Positions 7,342 through 15,320 of a stretch of DNA of 64,000 nucleotides are shown here, piece after piece. The notes beneath the pieces were generated by a model. That model was not told the origin of the DNA, did no database searches, and saw only the letters and a program-made list of their open reading frames with translations. The stretch is taken from positions 868,001 to 932,000 of the forward strand of contig NZ_JAGETZ010000001.1 in assembly GCF_017571495.1 (NCBI RefSeq), written 5' to 3'. The position numbers were made by a program, and so were the translations under genes. Source of the stretch: Hymenobacter negativus (GTDB taxonomy: Bacteria; Bacteroidota; Bacteroidia; Cytophagales; Hymenobacteraceae). How positions within the stretch are numbered: the stretch's first letter is position 1; the number at the start of each line of letters is the position of its first letter.

Positions 7342-8874
7342 ATGAATACCTTTCGCTTTCCTCACCCACTGGTGCTTTTGGTGGGCTTTATCATATTGGC
7401 GGCGGCGCTGAGCTACGTGCTGCCAGCCGGCCAGTTTGCCCGCCAGAAGAGTGCGCAGGCAGACGGCCGCGAAGTGGTGGTGCCCGGTTCCTACCAGCGA
7501 GTGCCAGCCACGCCGGTGAGCCCGCTCGATATGCTGGTGGACATCCCCAAGGGCATGGCCGATGCGGCGGGCGTCATCTTCCTGATTTTCCTGGCGGGCG
7601 GGGCCTTCACAGTGCTCGACCAGACCGGGGCGCTGCGCCACGGCGTTGACTGGCTGCTGGCCCGCGCCCACGGCCGCGAGGTGCTCGTGATACCCGTGGT
7701 GAGCCTCCTGTTTGCCACCATGGGCGCGCTGGAGAACATGGGCGAGGAAGTGGTTCCCCTTATCCCGGTGCTGCTGGTGCTGATGCGGCGGCTGGGCTAC
7801 CCGGTTATCACGGCGGTGGCGGCCAGCCTTGGGGCGGCCATTGTAGGCGCGGCGTTCAGTCCAATAAACCCGTTTCAGGTGGGCATTGCCCAGAAGCTGG
7901 CGCTGCTGCCGCTGCTCTCGGGCGGCGGGTTCCGGCTGGCGCTGCTGCTGCCGGCGGTGGGGCTCTGGATTGCGGGCACCATGCGCCACGCCACGCGGCA
8001 CCGCATCGCGCCCGATGTGACAACTGAGGAAAACGTGACAGCTGAGGAAGTGGCCCCTGAAGCTACTGGCACGCAGATTCCCAAAAGCACCGGGTGGCTG
8101 ATGCTGGCTGCCAGTGTTTGGTTCTTCTATCCTTTGGCTGCTTCGCTTTTGCAAGTGCACACCGAAATCGGTGTAATTGCCGCAGCAGCATCTTTTTTGT
8201 CGTTCGCTCTCGGCATTTATATCCTGATAAAAGGCTTGAACAGAGAAGCTGCGGTGCTGCTGTTGCTGCTGGCGTGCTTCTCCATCTTCGGCTACGGGGT
8301 AGTGCGGTTGGGTTGGGATTTCGACCAGATGGGGGCACTGTTTTTTGTGCTGGGCGTGGGCGCGGGTTTGCTGGGCGGCATGGGGCTATCGGGCACGGCC
8401 GAGGGCTTCGTGACGGGCTTCCGCGACATTGCTTTTTCGGCGCTGCTGATTGGGTTTGCGCGGGCCATTTTCGTGGTGCTGGAGCAGGGGCACATCGTCG
8501 ATACCATCGTGCAGGGGATGTCGGCGCCGCTGGCGCATTTGCCGGTCACGCTCTCGGCACTGGGCATGATGGTGGTGCAAACGGCGCTGCACCTGCCCGT
8601 GCCCAGCGTGAGTGGGCAGGCCACGCTCACCATGCCCCTCTTCGCTCCGCTGGCCGACTTGATTGGCATGTCGCGCCAGGTGGTGGTGCTCTGCTTTCAG
8701 TACGCGGCCGGGCTCTGCGAGCTGATTACGCCCACCAATGGGTCATTGCTGGCCATACTGGCCATTTGCGGGATACGATTCGACCAATGGCTGCGCTTTG
8801 TGGGGCCGCTCTACGCACTGTTGCTGGGGCTGGGCGTGGTGGGCGTGGTGGCGGCCATCTGGCTGGGCGTGTGA
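7342..8874 (+). CDS. YfcC family membrane transporter (basic amino acid / C4-dicarboxylate type)
   Basis: A 510-residue inner-membrane protein with about 12-14 hydrophobic segments. It starts at ATG 7342 (MNTFRFPHPLVLLVGF); the frame is open for a further 333 bases upstream, but that stretch crosses the inverted repeat. Family-like blocks include ALSYVLPAGQF near the N-terminus, MGALENMGEEVVPLIPVL, SPINPFQVGIAQ, and near the C-terminus QTALHLPVPSVSGQ and ITPTNGSLLAILAI. YfcC/ArcD-like proteins move amino acids or dicarboxylates in exchange. The substrate here is unknown and the neighbours give no hint. Confidence 0.82.
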   Translation: MNTFRFPHPLVLLVGFIILAAALSYVLPAGQFARQKSAQADGREVVVPGSYQRVPATPVSPLDMLVDIPKGMADAAGVIFLIFLAGGAFTVLDQTGALRHGVDWLLARAHGREVLVIPVVSLLFATMGALENMGEEVVPLIPVLLVLMRRLGYPVITAVAASLGAAIVGAAFSPINPFQVGIAQKLALLPLLSGGGFRLALLLPAVGLWIAGTMRHATRHRIAPDVTTEENVTAEEVAPEATGTQIPKSTGWLMLAASVWFFYPLAASLLQVHTEIGVIAAAASFLSFALGIYILIKGLNREAAVLLLLLACFSIFGYGVVRLGWDFDQMGALFFVLGVGAGLLGGMGLSGTAEGFVTGFRDIAFSALLIGFARAIFVVLEQGHIVDTIVQGMSAPLAHLPVTLSALGMMVVQTALHLPVPSVSGQATLTMPLFAPLADLIGMSRQVVVLCFQYAAGLCELITPTNGSLLAILAICGIRFDQWLRFVGPLYALLLGLGVVGVVAAIWLGV

Positions 8875-8889
8875 GCTAATTTGGACCCG

Positions 8890-9046
8890 ATACGCCACTG
8901 CCGCCAGCAGATATCCTACTGGCGCTGAAAGATATCCTACTCAATGGCCCCGACATGGTGCTCTCGATAAAATATATCCTACTCGCCCTGAAAGATATCC
9001 TACTTCACTTAGCAGTTATCCTACTGATGCTAAAAGATATCCTATT
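8890..9046. repeat. 21-bp tandem repeat (minisatellite), 8 units
   Basis: The motif ATATCCTACT recurs at 8911, 8932, 8974, 8995, 9016 (TTATCCTACT) and 9037 (ATATCCTATT). Degenerate copies sit at 8890 (ATACGCCACT) and 8953 (ACATGGTGCT). Every start is 21 bases from the next. The unit is roughly GATATCCTACTGGCGCTGAA plus one base. There are no unique spacers of CRISPR type. It lies between the YfcC stop and the CotH gene, and occupies about half of that 324-bp gap. Confidence 0.9.
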
Positions 9047-9143
9047 GGTGGCCGAAGAATCAGTACTCGCGTGTGCTGAGTCGGGACTGTTGTTCCGGCT
9101 GGTGCGCCTGGCACGGCATGAAAAATTGCTTCATCAAGTCTGA
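8955..9143 (+). CDS. Possible heptad-repeat peptide encoded by the minisatellite (doubtful)
   Basis: ATG 8955 opens a 62-codon frame through the 21-bp array. It reads as leucine-rich heptads (IKYILLA, LKDILLH, LAVILLM, LKDILLV), then VAEESVLACAESGLLF and a basic tail. The same frame is open upstream to 8880 and continues the heptads, without an ATG. All three plus frames of a 21-bp repeat give 7-residue repeats, so the frame may be a by-product of the DNA repeat. No ribosome-binding or promoter signal was noticed. Confidence 0.25.
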   Translation: MVLSIKYILLALKDILLHLAVILLMLKDILLVAEESVLACAESGLLFRLVRLARHEKLLHQV

Positions 9144-9198
9144 AAGGGGCTTTGCCGGATGTACCTTGGGGCTTCCTACTCACTCCCTAAAGCCCTGT

Positions 9199-11277
9199 AT
9201 GAAAACACGCTTACTCTTCCTTTGCCTGCTATGCTGCTCCTGGTTTGCCCACGCCCAAACGATTATGGGCATCGGCGGAGCCATTCCGGATAACGACGTG
9301 CTGACCAGCTTTCCGGTAGCGGTGCGGGGGCTGACGCCGGCCACCATCAACGGCACGTTTGGGCTGCAATCGGTGTGCGTTACCATCACGCACCCCTGGG
9401 TAGGCGACCTGCTGCTGCAATTGCAGGCCCCCGATGGCACCGTGCTCGACCTGTCGGTAAACAACGGCGGCAGCGGCGACAACTACACGGGCACCTGTTT
9501 CAATAGCACGGCCACGAATATTATTTCGGCGGGCGCACCGCCGTTTAGTGGCAATTTCCGGCCCCAGGGCATTCTGGGCACGGTGAACAACGGCCAGAAT
9601 GCCAACAATACCTGGCAGTTGCTGGTGCGCGATACCTCGCCCGGCGACGTGGGCCAAGTGGTTTCGTGGCAACTCACGTTTGGCAATGCGCCCGCGCCGC
9701 CGTTCGTCTTCACCTCCTCAAATTTGCCCATTGTGGTGGTGAATACCCAGGGCCAGCCCATTGTGGATGACCCCAAGATTGACGCCTACATGGGCATCAT
9801 CAACAACGGCCGGGGCCGTCGCAACCTCGTTACGGACCCGTTCAACGACTTCCACAACAAGATTGGCATTGAGCTGCGCGGCAGCACCTCGCAGAGCTTT
9901 CCCCAGAAGTCCTACAGCATCGAAACCCGCGACGCCCGCAACGTCGAGCATGACACCACGGTGCTGGGCATGCCCGCCGAAAACGCCTGGATTCTGTATG
10001 CTCCCTACGACGACAAAACCTGCATGCGCAATGTACTGACCTTCGACATTGCCAACAAAACCGGTCATTATGCCTCGCGCACTCGGTACTGCGAGCTGGT
10101 GCTGAACGGGCAGTACAAGGGCATTTACGTGATGATGGAGAAAATAAAGCGGGGCGCCGACCGGGTGAACATCAAGAAGGTGGACCCCGTGGATACCGTG
10201 GGCAACAAGCTCACGGGCGGCTACATTTTCAAGATTGACAAGCCCACCGGCAGCGGCGGCAACACCGGCTGGAACTCGACGCATTTGTCGTCCGGTGGTC
10301 GCACCATCCGCTTTCTCTACGAGTACCCCAAGGATGTGAACATTGTACCGAAGCAGGCCCGCTACCTCCAGGCCTACGTCGATTCGGTGGAAACGGCTCT
10401 GGCTTCGCCCAACTTTGCCAACCCCACCACGGGCTACGCCAAGTACATCGACGTCAACTCCTTCGTCGACTATTTCCTGCTGAACGAAGTAACGCGCAAC
10501 GTGGACGGCCTGCGTCTGAGCACCTTCCTGCACAAAAAGCGCCGCAGCGACGGCGGCAGGCTCTACGCCGGGCCGGCCTGGGACTACAACATTGCCTGGT
10601 GGAACGCCAACTACTGCGCCGGCAACCTGGCCACCGGCTGGGCCTACAACTTCAACACCGTGTGCGCCACCGACCCCAACCAGATTCCCTTCTGGTGGGC
10701 GCGCCTGCTGCAAGACCCTGCCTTTGCCAACGCCCTGAAGTGCCGCTGGACCACCCTGCGCCGCACCACCCTGCACGCCGATACCCTCAGCGCCTTCATC
10801 GACACCACGGCTGCCCACCTCAACGAGGCCAAGACCCGGCACTTCACCGTGTGGCCCATTCTGGGCGTGTACACCTGGCCCAACCCCACCCCCATTCCGG
10901 CCAGCTACCCCGCCGAAATCGCGGCCATGAAAAGCTGGATACGCCAGCGCCTGGCCTGGCTCGACGCCAACATGCCCGGTACCTGCGCCGTGCCCACCGC
11001 CACCCTGGCCGGCGGCCCCACACCCGAGCCCCAGGTATTCCCAAACCCTTTCAACGACGAATTGCTGTTCCGCACCACGCTGCCGAACAGCGCACCGGTG
11101 CTGCTGGAGCTGTATGACGTGACCGGCCGGCGCGTGGCCCGGCAGGACTATTGCACCGTGAGCACCGGCCCGCACGAGCTGCCTATTAAAGCGGCTGCCG
11201 CGCTGGCACCGGGCATCTATGTGCTCAAGGCGCGCATTGCGGCAGCCACCTACAATGTGAAAGTGGTGAAGCAGTAG
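9199..11277 (+). CDS. Secreted CotH kinase-like protein with P-domain and T9SS sorting domain
   Basis: A 692-residue protein. The start is ATG 9199, giving a signal peptide that ends near FAHAQ. Residues about 25-150 resemble a proprotein-convertase P domain (ITHPWVGDLLLQLQAPDGT, NTWQLLVRD). Residues about 190-570 form a CotH domain, with ELRGSTSQSFPQKSYSIETR, VLNGQYKGIYVMMEKI and the C-lobe GPAWDYNIAWWN near residue 460. CotH proteins are atypical protein kinases that can phosphorylate secreted spore-coat proteins. The last 80 residues (PQVFPNPFNDELLF to the end) are a T9SS type A sorting domain, so it should be exported and attached or released at the cell surface. The natural substrate is unknown. 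Confidence 0.88.
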   Translation: MKTRLLFLCLLCCSWFAHAQTIMGIGGAIPDNDVLTSFPVAVRGLTPATINGTFGLQSVCVTITHPWVGDLLLQLQAPDGTVLDLSVNNGGSGDNYTGTCFNSTATNIISAGAPPFSGNFRPQGILGTVNNGQNANNTWQLLVRDTSPGDVGQVVSWQLTFGNAPAPPFVFTSSNLPIVVVNTQGQPIVDDPKIDAYMGIINNGRGRRNLVTDPFNDFHNKIGIELRGSTSQSFPQKSYSIETRDARNVEHDTTVLGMPAENAWILYAPYDDKTCMRNVLTFDIANKTGHYASRTRYCELVLNGQYKGIYVMMEKIKRGADRVNIKKVDPVDTVGNKLTGGYIFKIDKPTGSGGNTGWNSTHLSSGGRTIRFLYEYPKDVNIVPKQARYLQAYVDSVETALASPNFANPTTGYAKYIDVNSFVDYFLLNEVTRNVDGLRLSTFLHKKRRSDGGRLYAGPAWDYNIAWWNANYCAGNLATGWAYNFNTVCATDPNQIPFWWARLLQDPAFANALKCRWTTLRRTTLHADTLSAFIDTTAAHLNEAKTRHFTVWPILGVYTWPNPTPIPASYPAEIAAMKSWIRQRLAWLDANMPGTCAVPTATLAGGPTPEPQVFPNPFNDELLFRTTLPNSAPVLLELYDVTGRRVARQDYCTVSTGPHELPIKAAAALAPGIYVLKARIAAATYNVKVVKQ

Positions 11278-11303
11278 CGCTTCGCCTCTTCTGGCACTGT
11301 TGC

Positions 11304-11858
11304 TTACACACTGCCCAGTTTGCCCTGCCCCGCCAGGTACTGCCGGACCAGGGCAAACTGGGCAGGTGTTTCGGGTGAAATGGGGGCGCGGTGCACTTTG
11401 GCCACCGTCTGCCACTCGTGGGCAATGCGGGCCAGGGCCTCCTCGCCGCTCAGGCCATGAACGTGCTGCAAATGACAGCCTACCACGGTGCCGGTGCGTC
11501 CAATACCTCCCCAGCAGTGCACGGCGGCCGGGCGACCAGCGCCAGTACTCTCGGCCAGGGCAGTTAGCACCTCGTCCAGCCGCTCGCGGGTGGGCACGTC
11601 TCTATCGCGCACCGGGAAACGGTGGTGACGCACCTCCTCTGGCCCCAGGCCAAGGTATGCGGCCCGCTGCTGGAGCAACGCCTCGTAGGGACGCAGCTCG
11701 CCGGGCTCGGTCAGGTCGTAGAAGTCACGGATGCCGGCCTGCAGCAGCGCATCGATTTTGGGTGTGGCATCGGCATCGGTGGGTGCGCCGGGGTATTCGC
11801 AGGCGAGTAGCAGCGGCGTGGCCCAATAGGAATTGGGAATGGGGCGGGGAGCAGGCAT
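11304..11858 (-). CDS. Protein-tyrosine / dual-specificity phosphatase family protein
   Basis: A 184-residue soluble protein with the phosphatase P-loop VHCWGGIGRTG, which matches HCxxGxxR(S/T). A preceding general-acid region RFPVRDRDVPT fits the WPD-like loop. It starts at ATG 11858. Such small Cys-based phosphatases act on phosphotyrosine/serine or on phosphorylated small molecules; the substrate cannot be inferred. It converges on the CotH gene with a 26-bp gap. That is notable because CotH is kinase-like, but the proteins would be in different compartments. Confidence 0.85.
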   Translation of the reverse strand: MPAPRPIPNSYWATPLLLACEYPGAPTDADATPKIDALLQAGIRDFYDLTEPGELRPYEALLQQRAAYLGLGPEEVRHHRFPVRDRDVPTRERLDEVLTALAESTGAGRPAAVHCWGGIGRTGTVVGCHLQHVHGLSGEEALARIAHEWQTVAKVHRAPISPETPAQFALVRQYLAGQGKLGSV

Positions 11859-11896
11859 TTTCAGACTGATTAAAACGAGAGGACTGAGGCGCCGGA

Positions 11897-11926
11897 CAGC
11901 CGCGCGAACGTTTAGTCGCGCGGCTG
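11897..11926. repeat. Hairpin with CAGCCGCGCGA arms
   Basis: The perfect 11-bp arms CAGCCGCGCGA (11897-11907) and TCGCGCGGCTG (11916-11926) are separated by ACGTTTAG. It lies between two minus-strand genes, seven bases before the stop of the gene at 11933-12340. The loop and position resemble the hairpins at 40930 and 58670. It may end transcription, although no long T-run follows. Confidence 0.6.
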
Positions 11927-11932
11927 CCCTAC

Positions 11933-12340
11933 TTAGTCGGCGCGCAGCTCGCTGGCCGCAAACACGTGCGGCAGCTTGCGCTTGCGCTCCACAATCTGGA
12001 AGGTGGCGGTATCGGTGGCGTCGTTCCAGAATACGTCGGAAATGTGGCCGAAGTGGCGGTACTGGCCGGGCTGGGGCGTCACTTCTTCCACGGCATCGCC
12101 GAAGCTGAACTTGGGCTTGTGATAGATTTCCTTAAACAGCTCGGGCCGCACGAGGAACTGCTGCTCATCGTAGCGAATGGTTATCCACTCGCCTTCGTCG
12201 TCCTCAGATATTTTCTCGAATAGCTTGCCCACGGGCTCCAGCAGTTCAAAGGAGCGGCGGTTGGCAGGGTGAATGTAGCGGAAGCCGTAGTCGGGCGACC
12301 AGCCGTAGAGGCCAAAAATAACGGGTTTGGGGCGGGGCAT
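11933..12340 (-). CDS. Conserved hypothetical protein (135 aa)
   Basis: It starts at ATG 12340 (MPRPKPVIFGLYGWSPDYGF), preceded in frame by a run without family-like character. The soluble product has an N-terminal Gly/Tyr-rich block and the segment EGEWITIRYDEQQFLVRPELF. The compact N-terminus looks like a conserved Bacteroidota family, but I cannot name it with confidence. It lies on the same strand as its two neighbours with gaps of 74 and 64 bp. Confidence 0.6.
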   Translation of the reverse strand: MPRPKPVIFGLYGWSPDYGFRYIHPANRRSFELLEPVGKLFEKISEDDEGEWITIRYDEQQFLVRPELFKEIYHKPKFSFGDAVEEVTPQPGQYRHFGHISDVFWNDATDTATFQIVERKRKLPHVFAASELRAD

Positions 12341-12404
12341 ATGTTGAATAAAAGCGGGGCAAAGATTACCTCCAAAACCCCAAACCAAGGGTCAAAGTTG
12401 CCCA

Positions 12405-13109
12405 TCAAAGCACTTCCTCGGCCGACGAATCGGGCACCCCTTGCTGACGTACATGCGCCAGCAGCCGGTCGCGGTGCGCGGCGCCATCGTGCACACTGGC
12501 AAAAGAAATGCGGTACTCCCGGCCATTAGGCTGGCACACAAGCACACCGGCAGGGCCATCGGGCGCGACGGTGGCAATATCGGCCCAGCGAAGTTCCTGC
12601 ACTGGTGCCAAATGCTTGGTGCGCACCGCAAACCCCTCCGAGTGCAGGTGCAGAAAGCGGCGGCTGCCGAGCTTGTGCATCCGGAAGGCCAGCACCACAT
12701 ACACCACGGCCAGCACCGCGTACAGCCACGGCAGCGTGTGCAGCCGGTGCGGGGCGCCGGCCAGTTCGGCTTCGTGGTGGCGGTGCCAAATGTGGTAGCT
12801 CTCCATGGCCAGAATGGCAGCCGCTGCCAGCTCCAGCCATGCCACCCGCTCGCGGTGAAATGGGTTGTGCCGCAGGTGCCGCAGCTCGCGCACCATCAGC
12901 ACCAGGTACAGCGCACCGATGGCTATTTCCAGCCCGCTCATCAGTGAGATATGCTCCTCGCCCAGGAGAATGGGCATTACGCCCAGCAGAAACAACACCG
13001 CCGGGCCCACATGCCCAATGGCTTTGGCTACCTGCTGCCTGGCGTGGCGGCGGTGGTAAAGGATGGTGGGACCCTCGGCGGCCTCAGTGGCTGTTTCAGT
13101 GGTGTGCAT
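12405..13109 (-). CDS. Multi-pass membrane protein of unknown function
   Basis: A 234-residue protein starting at ATG 13109 (MHTTETATEAAEGP). Hydrophobic segments sit near HVGPAVLFLLGVMPILL, IAIGALYLVLMV, WLELAAAAILAM and LPWLYAVLAVVYVVLAF, followed by a soluble C-terminal domain of about 75 residues (SEGFAVRTKHLAPVQELRW onward) with a PH-like alternation. The connecting loops are rich in His (YHIWHRHHEAEL), which may bind metal; that is a guess. No family was recognised. Confidence 0.6.
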   Translation of the reverse strand: MHTTETATEAAEGPTILYHRRHARQQVAKAIGHVGPAVLFLLGVMPILLGEEHISLMSGLEIAIGALYLVLMVRELRHLRHNPFHRERVAWLELAAAAILAMESYHIWHRHHEAELAGAPHRLHTLPWLYAVLAVVYVVLAFRMHKLGSRRFLHLHSEGFAVRTKHLAPVQELRWADIATVAPDGPAGVLVCQPNGREYRISFASVHDGAAHRDRLLAHVRQQGVPDSSAEEVL

Positions 13110-13142
13110 AACCCAAAAAGTACGCAAAGTGGATGGCTGGCT

Positions 13143-13150
13143 CAAATATA
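13143..13150 (-). promoter_or_regulatory. Putative -7 box (TATATTTG) for the membrane protein gene
   Basis: The minus strand reads TATATTTG, an exact TAnnTTTG, 34 bases before ATG 13109. A clear -33 TTG was not found. In the same divergent region the plus strand holds the palindrome TTTTGGCCAAAA at 13205-13216, a possible operator for the GH13 gene. Confidence 0.35.
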
Positions 13151-13303
13151 GCAGTGGGGCCATTTAGCTGGCTGGCAGCGGGACTGAGTCCCATTGCGGG
13201 GCTTTTTTGGCCAAAAGCTGGTCAGTTTCGTATGCCTGGGTTACCTACCGTCCAGTATCGGCCGCATTTTCGGCTGCCCCGGCGGTGGGCAGTTGCTTAT
13301 TCA

Positions 13304-15217
13304 ATGTCCAACGCTTCCGCTTCCAAACCCGCTTCCCGCGCTCAAACCGCTCCCCTGGCATCTTCCAAATCGGCCCCCGCTAAAATGGTCCCGGCCAAAA
13401 CGGCCCCGGCTGCTCCGCCCAGCCCCAATCTGCAGCCCGGCATGGGTGCGGTGCCCCACGCCGCCGGTACCACCTTCCGCGTATGGGCCCCCAATGCTGA
13501 GAAAGTAGCTGTTGTCGGCACTTTTAACGACTGGCAGGGCGATAAAAACCCGCTGCAACCAGAAGAAAATGGCTACTGGGCTGCTGATGTAGCCGAAGCC
13601 GGCGTTGGCGCTGAGTATAAATTCCGCATCACCAACCAAGGCAACGATATTGACCGCAACGACCCGTATGCCCGCCAAGTGACCAATTCGGCTGGCTCCT
13701 CGGTAGTGCACGACCCCAATTTTGACTGGGGCGACGACAATTTCCAGATGCCCGCCTGGAACGAGCTGGTGATTTATGAGCTGCACGTCGGCACCTTCAA
13801 CGCCCCCGATGAGGAGCACGTTGGCACCTTCGCCAGCGTGGCCGAAAAGCTCCCCTACCTGCGCGATTTAGGCATCAACTGCATCGAGTTGCTGCCCGCC
13901 ACGGAGTTTCCCGGCAGCCGCTCCTGGGGCTACAACCCCGCTAATCCGTTTGCGCTGGAAAGCGACTACGGCGGGCCCGTGGCCTTCAAGGAAATGGTGA
14001 AAGCTGCCCACCAGCACGGCATTGCAGTGGTGCTGGACGTGGTATACAACCACTTCGGCCCCGGCGACCTCGACCTCTGGCAGTTTGATGGCTGGAGCGA
14101 GAACGACGGGGGCGGCATCTACTTCTACAACGACTGGCGCGCCCACACGCCCTGGGGCGACAACCGCCCCGACTACGGCCGCCCCGAAGTGCGCCAATAC
14201 ATCCGCGACAATGCCCTGATGTGGCTGAATGACTACCGTTGCGACGGCCTTCGCGCCGATGCTATTGCCTTCATCCGCAACGTGAAAGGGGAGGAAGACC
14301 CCGGCGACAACCTGCCCGATGGCTGGAGCCTGATGCGCTGGATTAACGAGGAAATCGACCAGACCATGCCCTGGAAAATCACCATCGCGGAGGACATGCG
14401 CGGCAACGCCGGCATCACCGAAAGCGTGGCCAATGGCGGCCAGGGCTTCGATTCGCAATGGGACAGCTCGTTTGTGTACCCCATTCGCGACGCCCTCACT
14501 ACCCAGAACGATGCCGACCGCGACATGAACGCCGTGGCCGAAGCCCTCACGCAGAGCTACAACGACAACGCCTTCCGCCGCGTCATCTACACCGAAAGCC
14601 ACGACGAAGTGGCCAACGGCAAAAGCCGCGTGCCCGAGGAAATCATGCCTGGCGCGGCCGACCATTGGTACCCAAAGAAACGGGCCACGCTGGGCGCGGC
14701 CCTGGTGCTCACCGCACCCGGCATTCCGATGCTGTTTCAGGGCCAGGAATTCCTGGCTGATGGGTCTTTTGTCGATACCGAGCCGCTACAGTGGCAGCGC
14801 GTGGAGGAACGCGCCGGTTTGGTGGGCCTCTACCGCGACCTCATCAGCCTACGCCGCAACTACCACGGCACCACGCGGGGCCTGGGCGGGCAGCACACCC
14901 GCGTGTCGCACGTCAACAACACCGATAAGCTGGTGGCCTTCGTGCGCTGGGCCGACGGTGCCGGTGGCCCCAACGACACGACTATTGTGCTGGCCAACTT
15001 CGCCAACCAGGCGCACGAAGCTTACACCGTCGGCCTGCCTGGTCCCGGCCACTGGCGCGTACGCTTCAACAGCGACTGGCAGGGCTACGACGGCGATTTT
15101 GGCGACATGCCCAGCTTCGGCATGGACGCCGAGGAAGGCGAATACGACGGTTTTCCCTTCCACGGCAGCATTGCGGTTGCCCCCTACGCGGCCCTGATTT
15201 TGTCGCAGGAAGCCTAA
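13304..15217 (+). CDS. GH13 alpha-amylase family enzyme with N-terminal CBM48-type domain
   Basis: A 637-residue protein beginning at ATG 13304 (MSNASASKPAS). The first 45 residues are a low-complexity Ala/Pro/Lys tract. A CBM48-like module follows (FRVWAPNAEKVAVVGTFNDW), then the GH13 barrel. Catalytic residues are visible: nucleophile D319 in GLRADAIAF, acid/base E363 in TIAEDM, and D434 in ESHDEV. Layout and length resemble 1,4-alpha-glucan branching enzymes or maltooligosyltrehalose hydrolases; the exact activity is open. No signal peptide is seen, so it should be cytoplasmic. A GT3 glycogen synthase lies 1.9 kb downstream on the same strand, which supports a role in storage glucan metabolism. 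Confidence 0.87.
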   Translation: MSNASASKPASRAQTAPLASSKSAPAKMVPAKTAPAAPPSPNLQPGMGAVPHAAGTTFRVWAPNAEKVAVVGTFNDWQGDKNPLQPEENGYWAADVAEAGVGAEYKFRITNQGNDIDRNDPYARQVTNSAGSSVVHDPNFDWGDDNFQMPAWNELVIYELHVGTFNAPDEEHVGTFASVAEKLPYLRDLGINCIELLPATEFPGSRSWGYNPANPFALESDYGGPVAFKEMVKAAHQHGIAVVLDVVYNHFGPGDLDLWQFDGWSENDGGGIYFYNDWRAHTPWGDNRPDYGRPEVRQYIRDNALMWLNDYRCDGLRADAIAFIRNVKGEEDPGDNLPDGWSLMRWINEEIDQTMPWKITIAEDMRGNAGITESVANGGQGFDSQWDSSFVYPIRDALTTQNDADRDMNAVAEALTQSYNDNAFRRVIYTESHDEVANGKSRVPEEIMPGAADHWYPKKRATLGAALVLTAPGIPMLFQGQEFLADGSFVDTEPLQWQRVEERAGLVGLYRDLISLRRNYHGTTRGLGGQHTRVSHVNNTDKLVAFVRWADGAGGPNDTTIVLANFANQAHEAYTVGLPGPGHWRVRFNSDWQGYDGDFGDMPSFGMDAEEGEYDGFPFHGSIAVAPYAALILSQEA

Positions 15218-15240
15218 GCCTGAACACGCTATTATTTATC

Positions 15241-15280
15241 CAAAGAGAACGTCATGCTGCGCGCAGCATGACGTTCTTTG
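15241..15280. repeat. REP-like palindrome (GAACGTCATGC core)
   Basis: GAACGTCATGCTGCG at 15248-15262 pairs with CGCAGCATGACGTTC immediately after it, and outer CAAAG / CTTTG extends the stem with a two-base bulge. It stands 24 bases after the GH13 stop and may act as its terminator. The core is shared with elements at 16248, 28497 and 38010. Confidence 0.8.
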
Positions 15281-15320
15281 ATTTAAGAACGATTACAACC
15301 GCCCTCCCTTCATTCTGCTT

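Noticed and set aside
8890..9046. CRISPR array
   Set aside because: The 21-bp period leaves no room for unique spacers, the units themselves form the whole array, and no cas gene is present.
9718..11415. Long minus-strand open frame (565 codons) across the CotH gene
   Set aside because: It is antisense to a gene with signal peptide, CotH motifs and a T9SS tail; its translation is Gly/Val/His-rich with no recognisable domain, as expected in GC-rich shadows.
13868..14665. Minus-strand frame across the GH13 gene
   Set aside because: The sense strand carries all GH13 catalytic motifs; the antisense product has no domain features.
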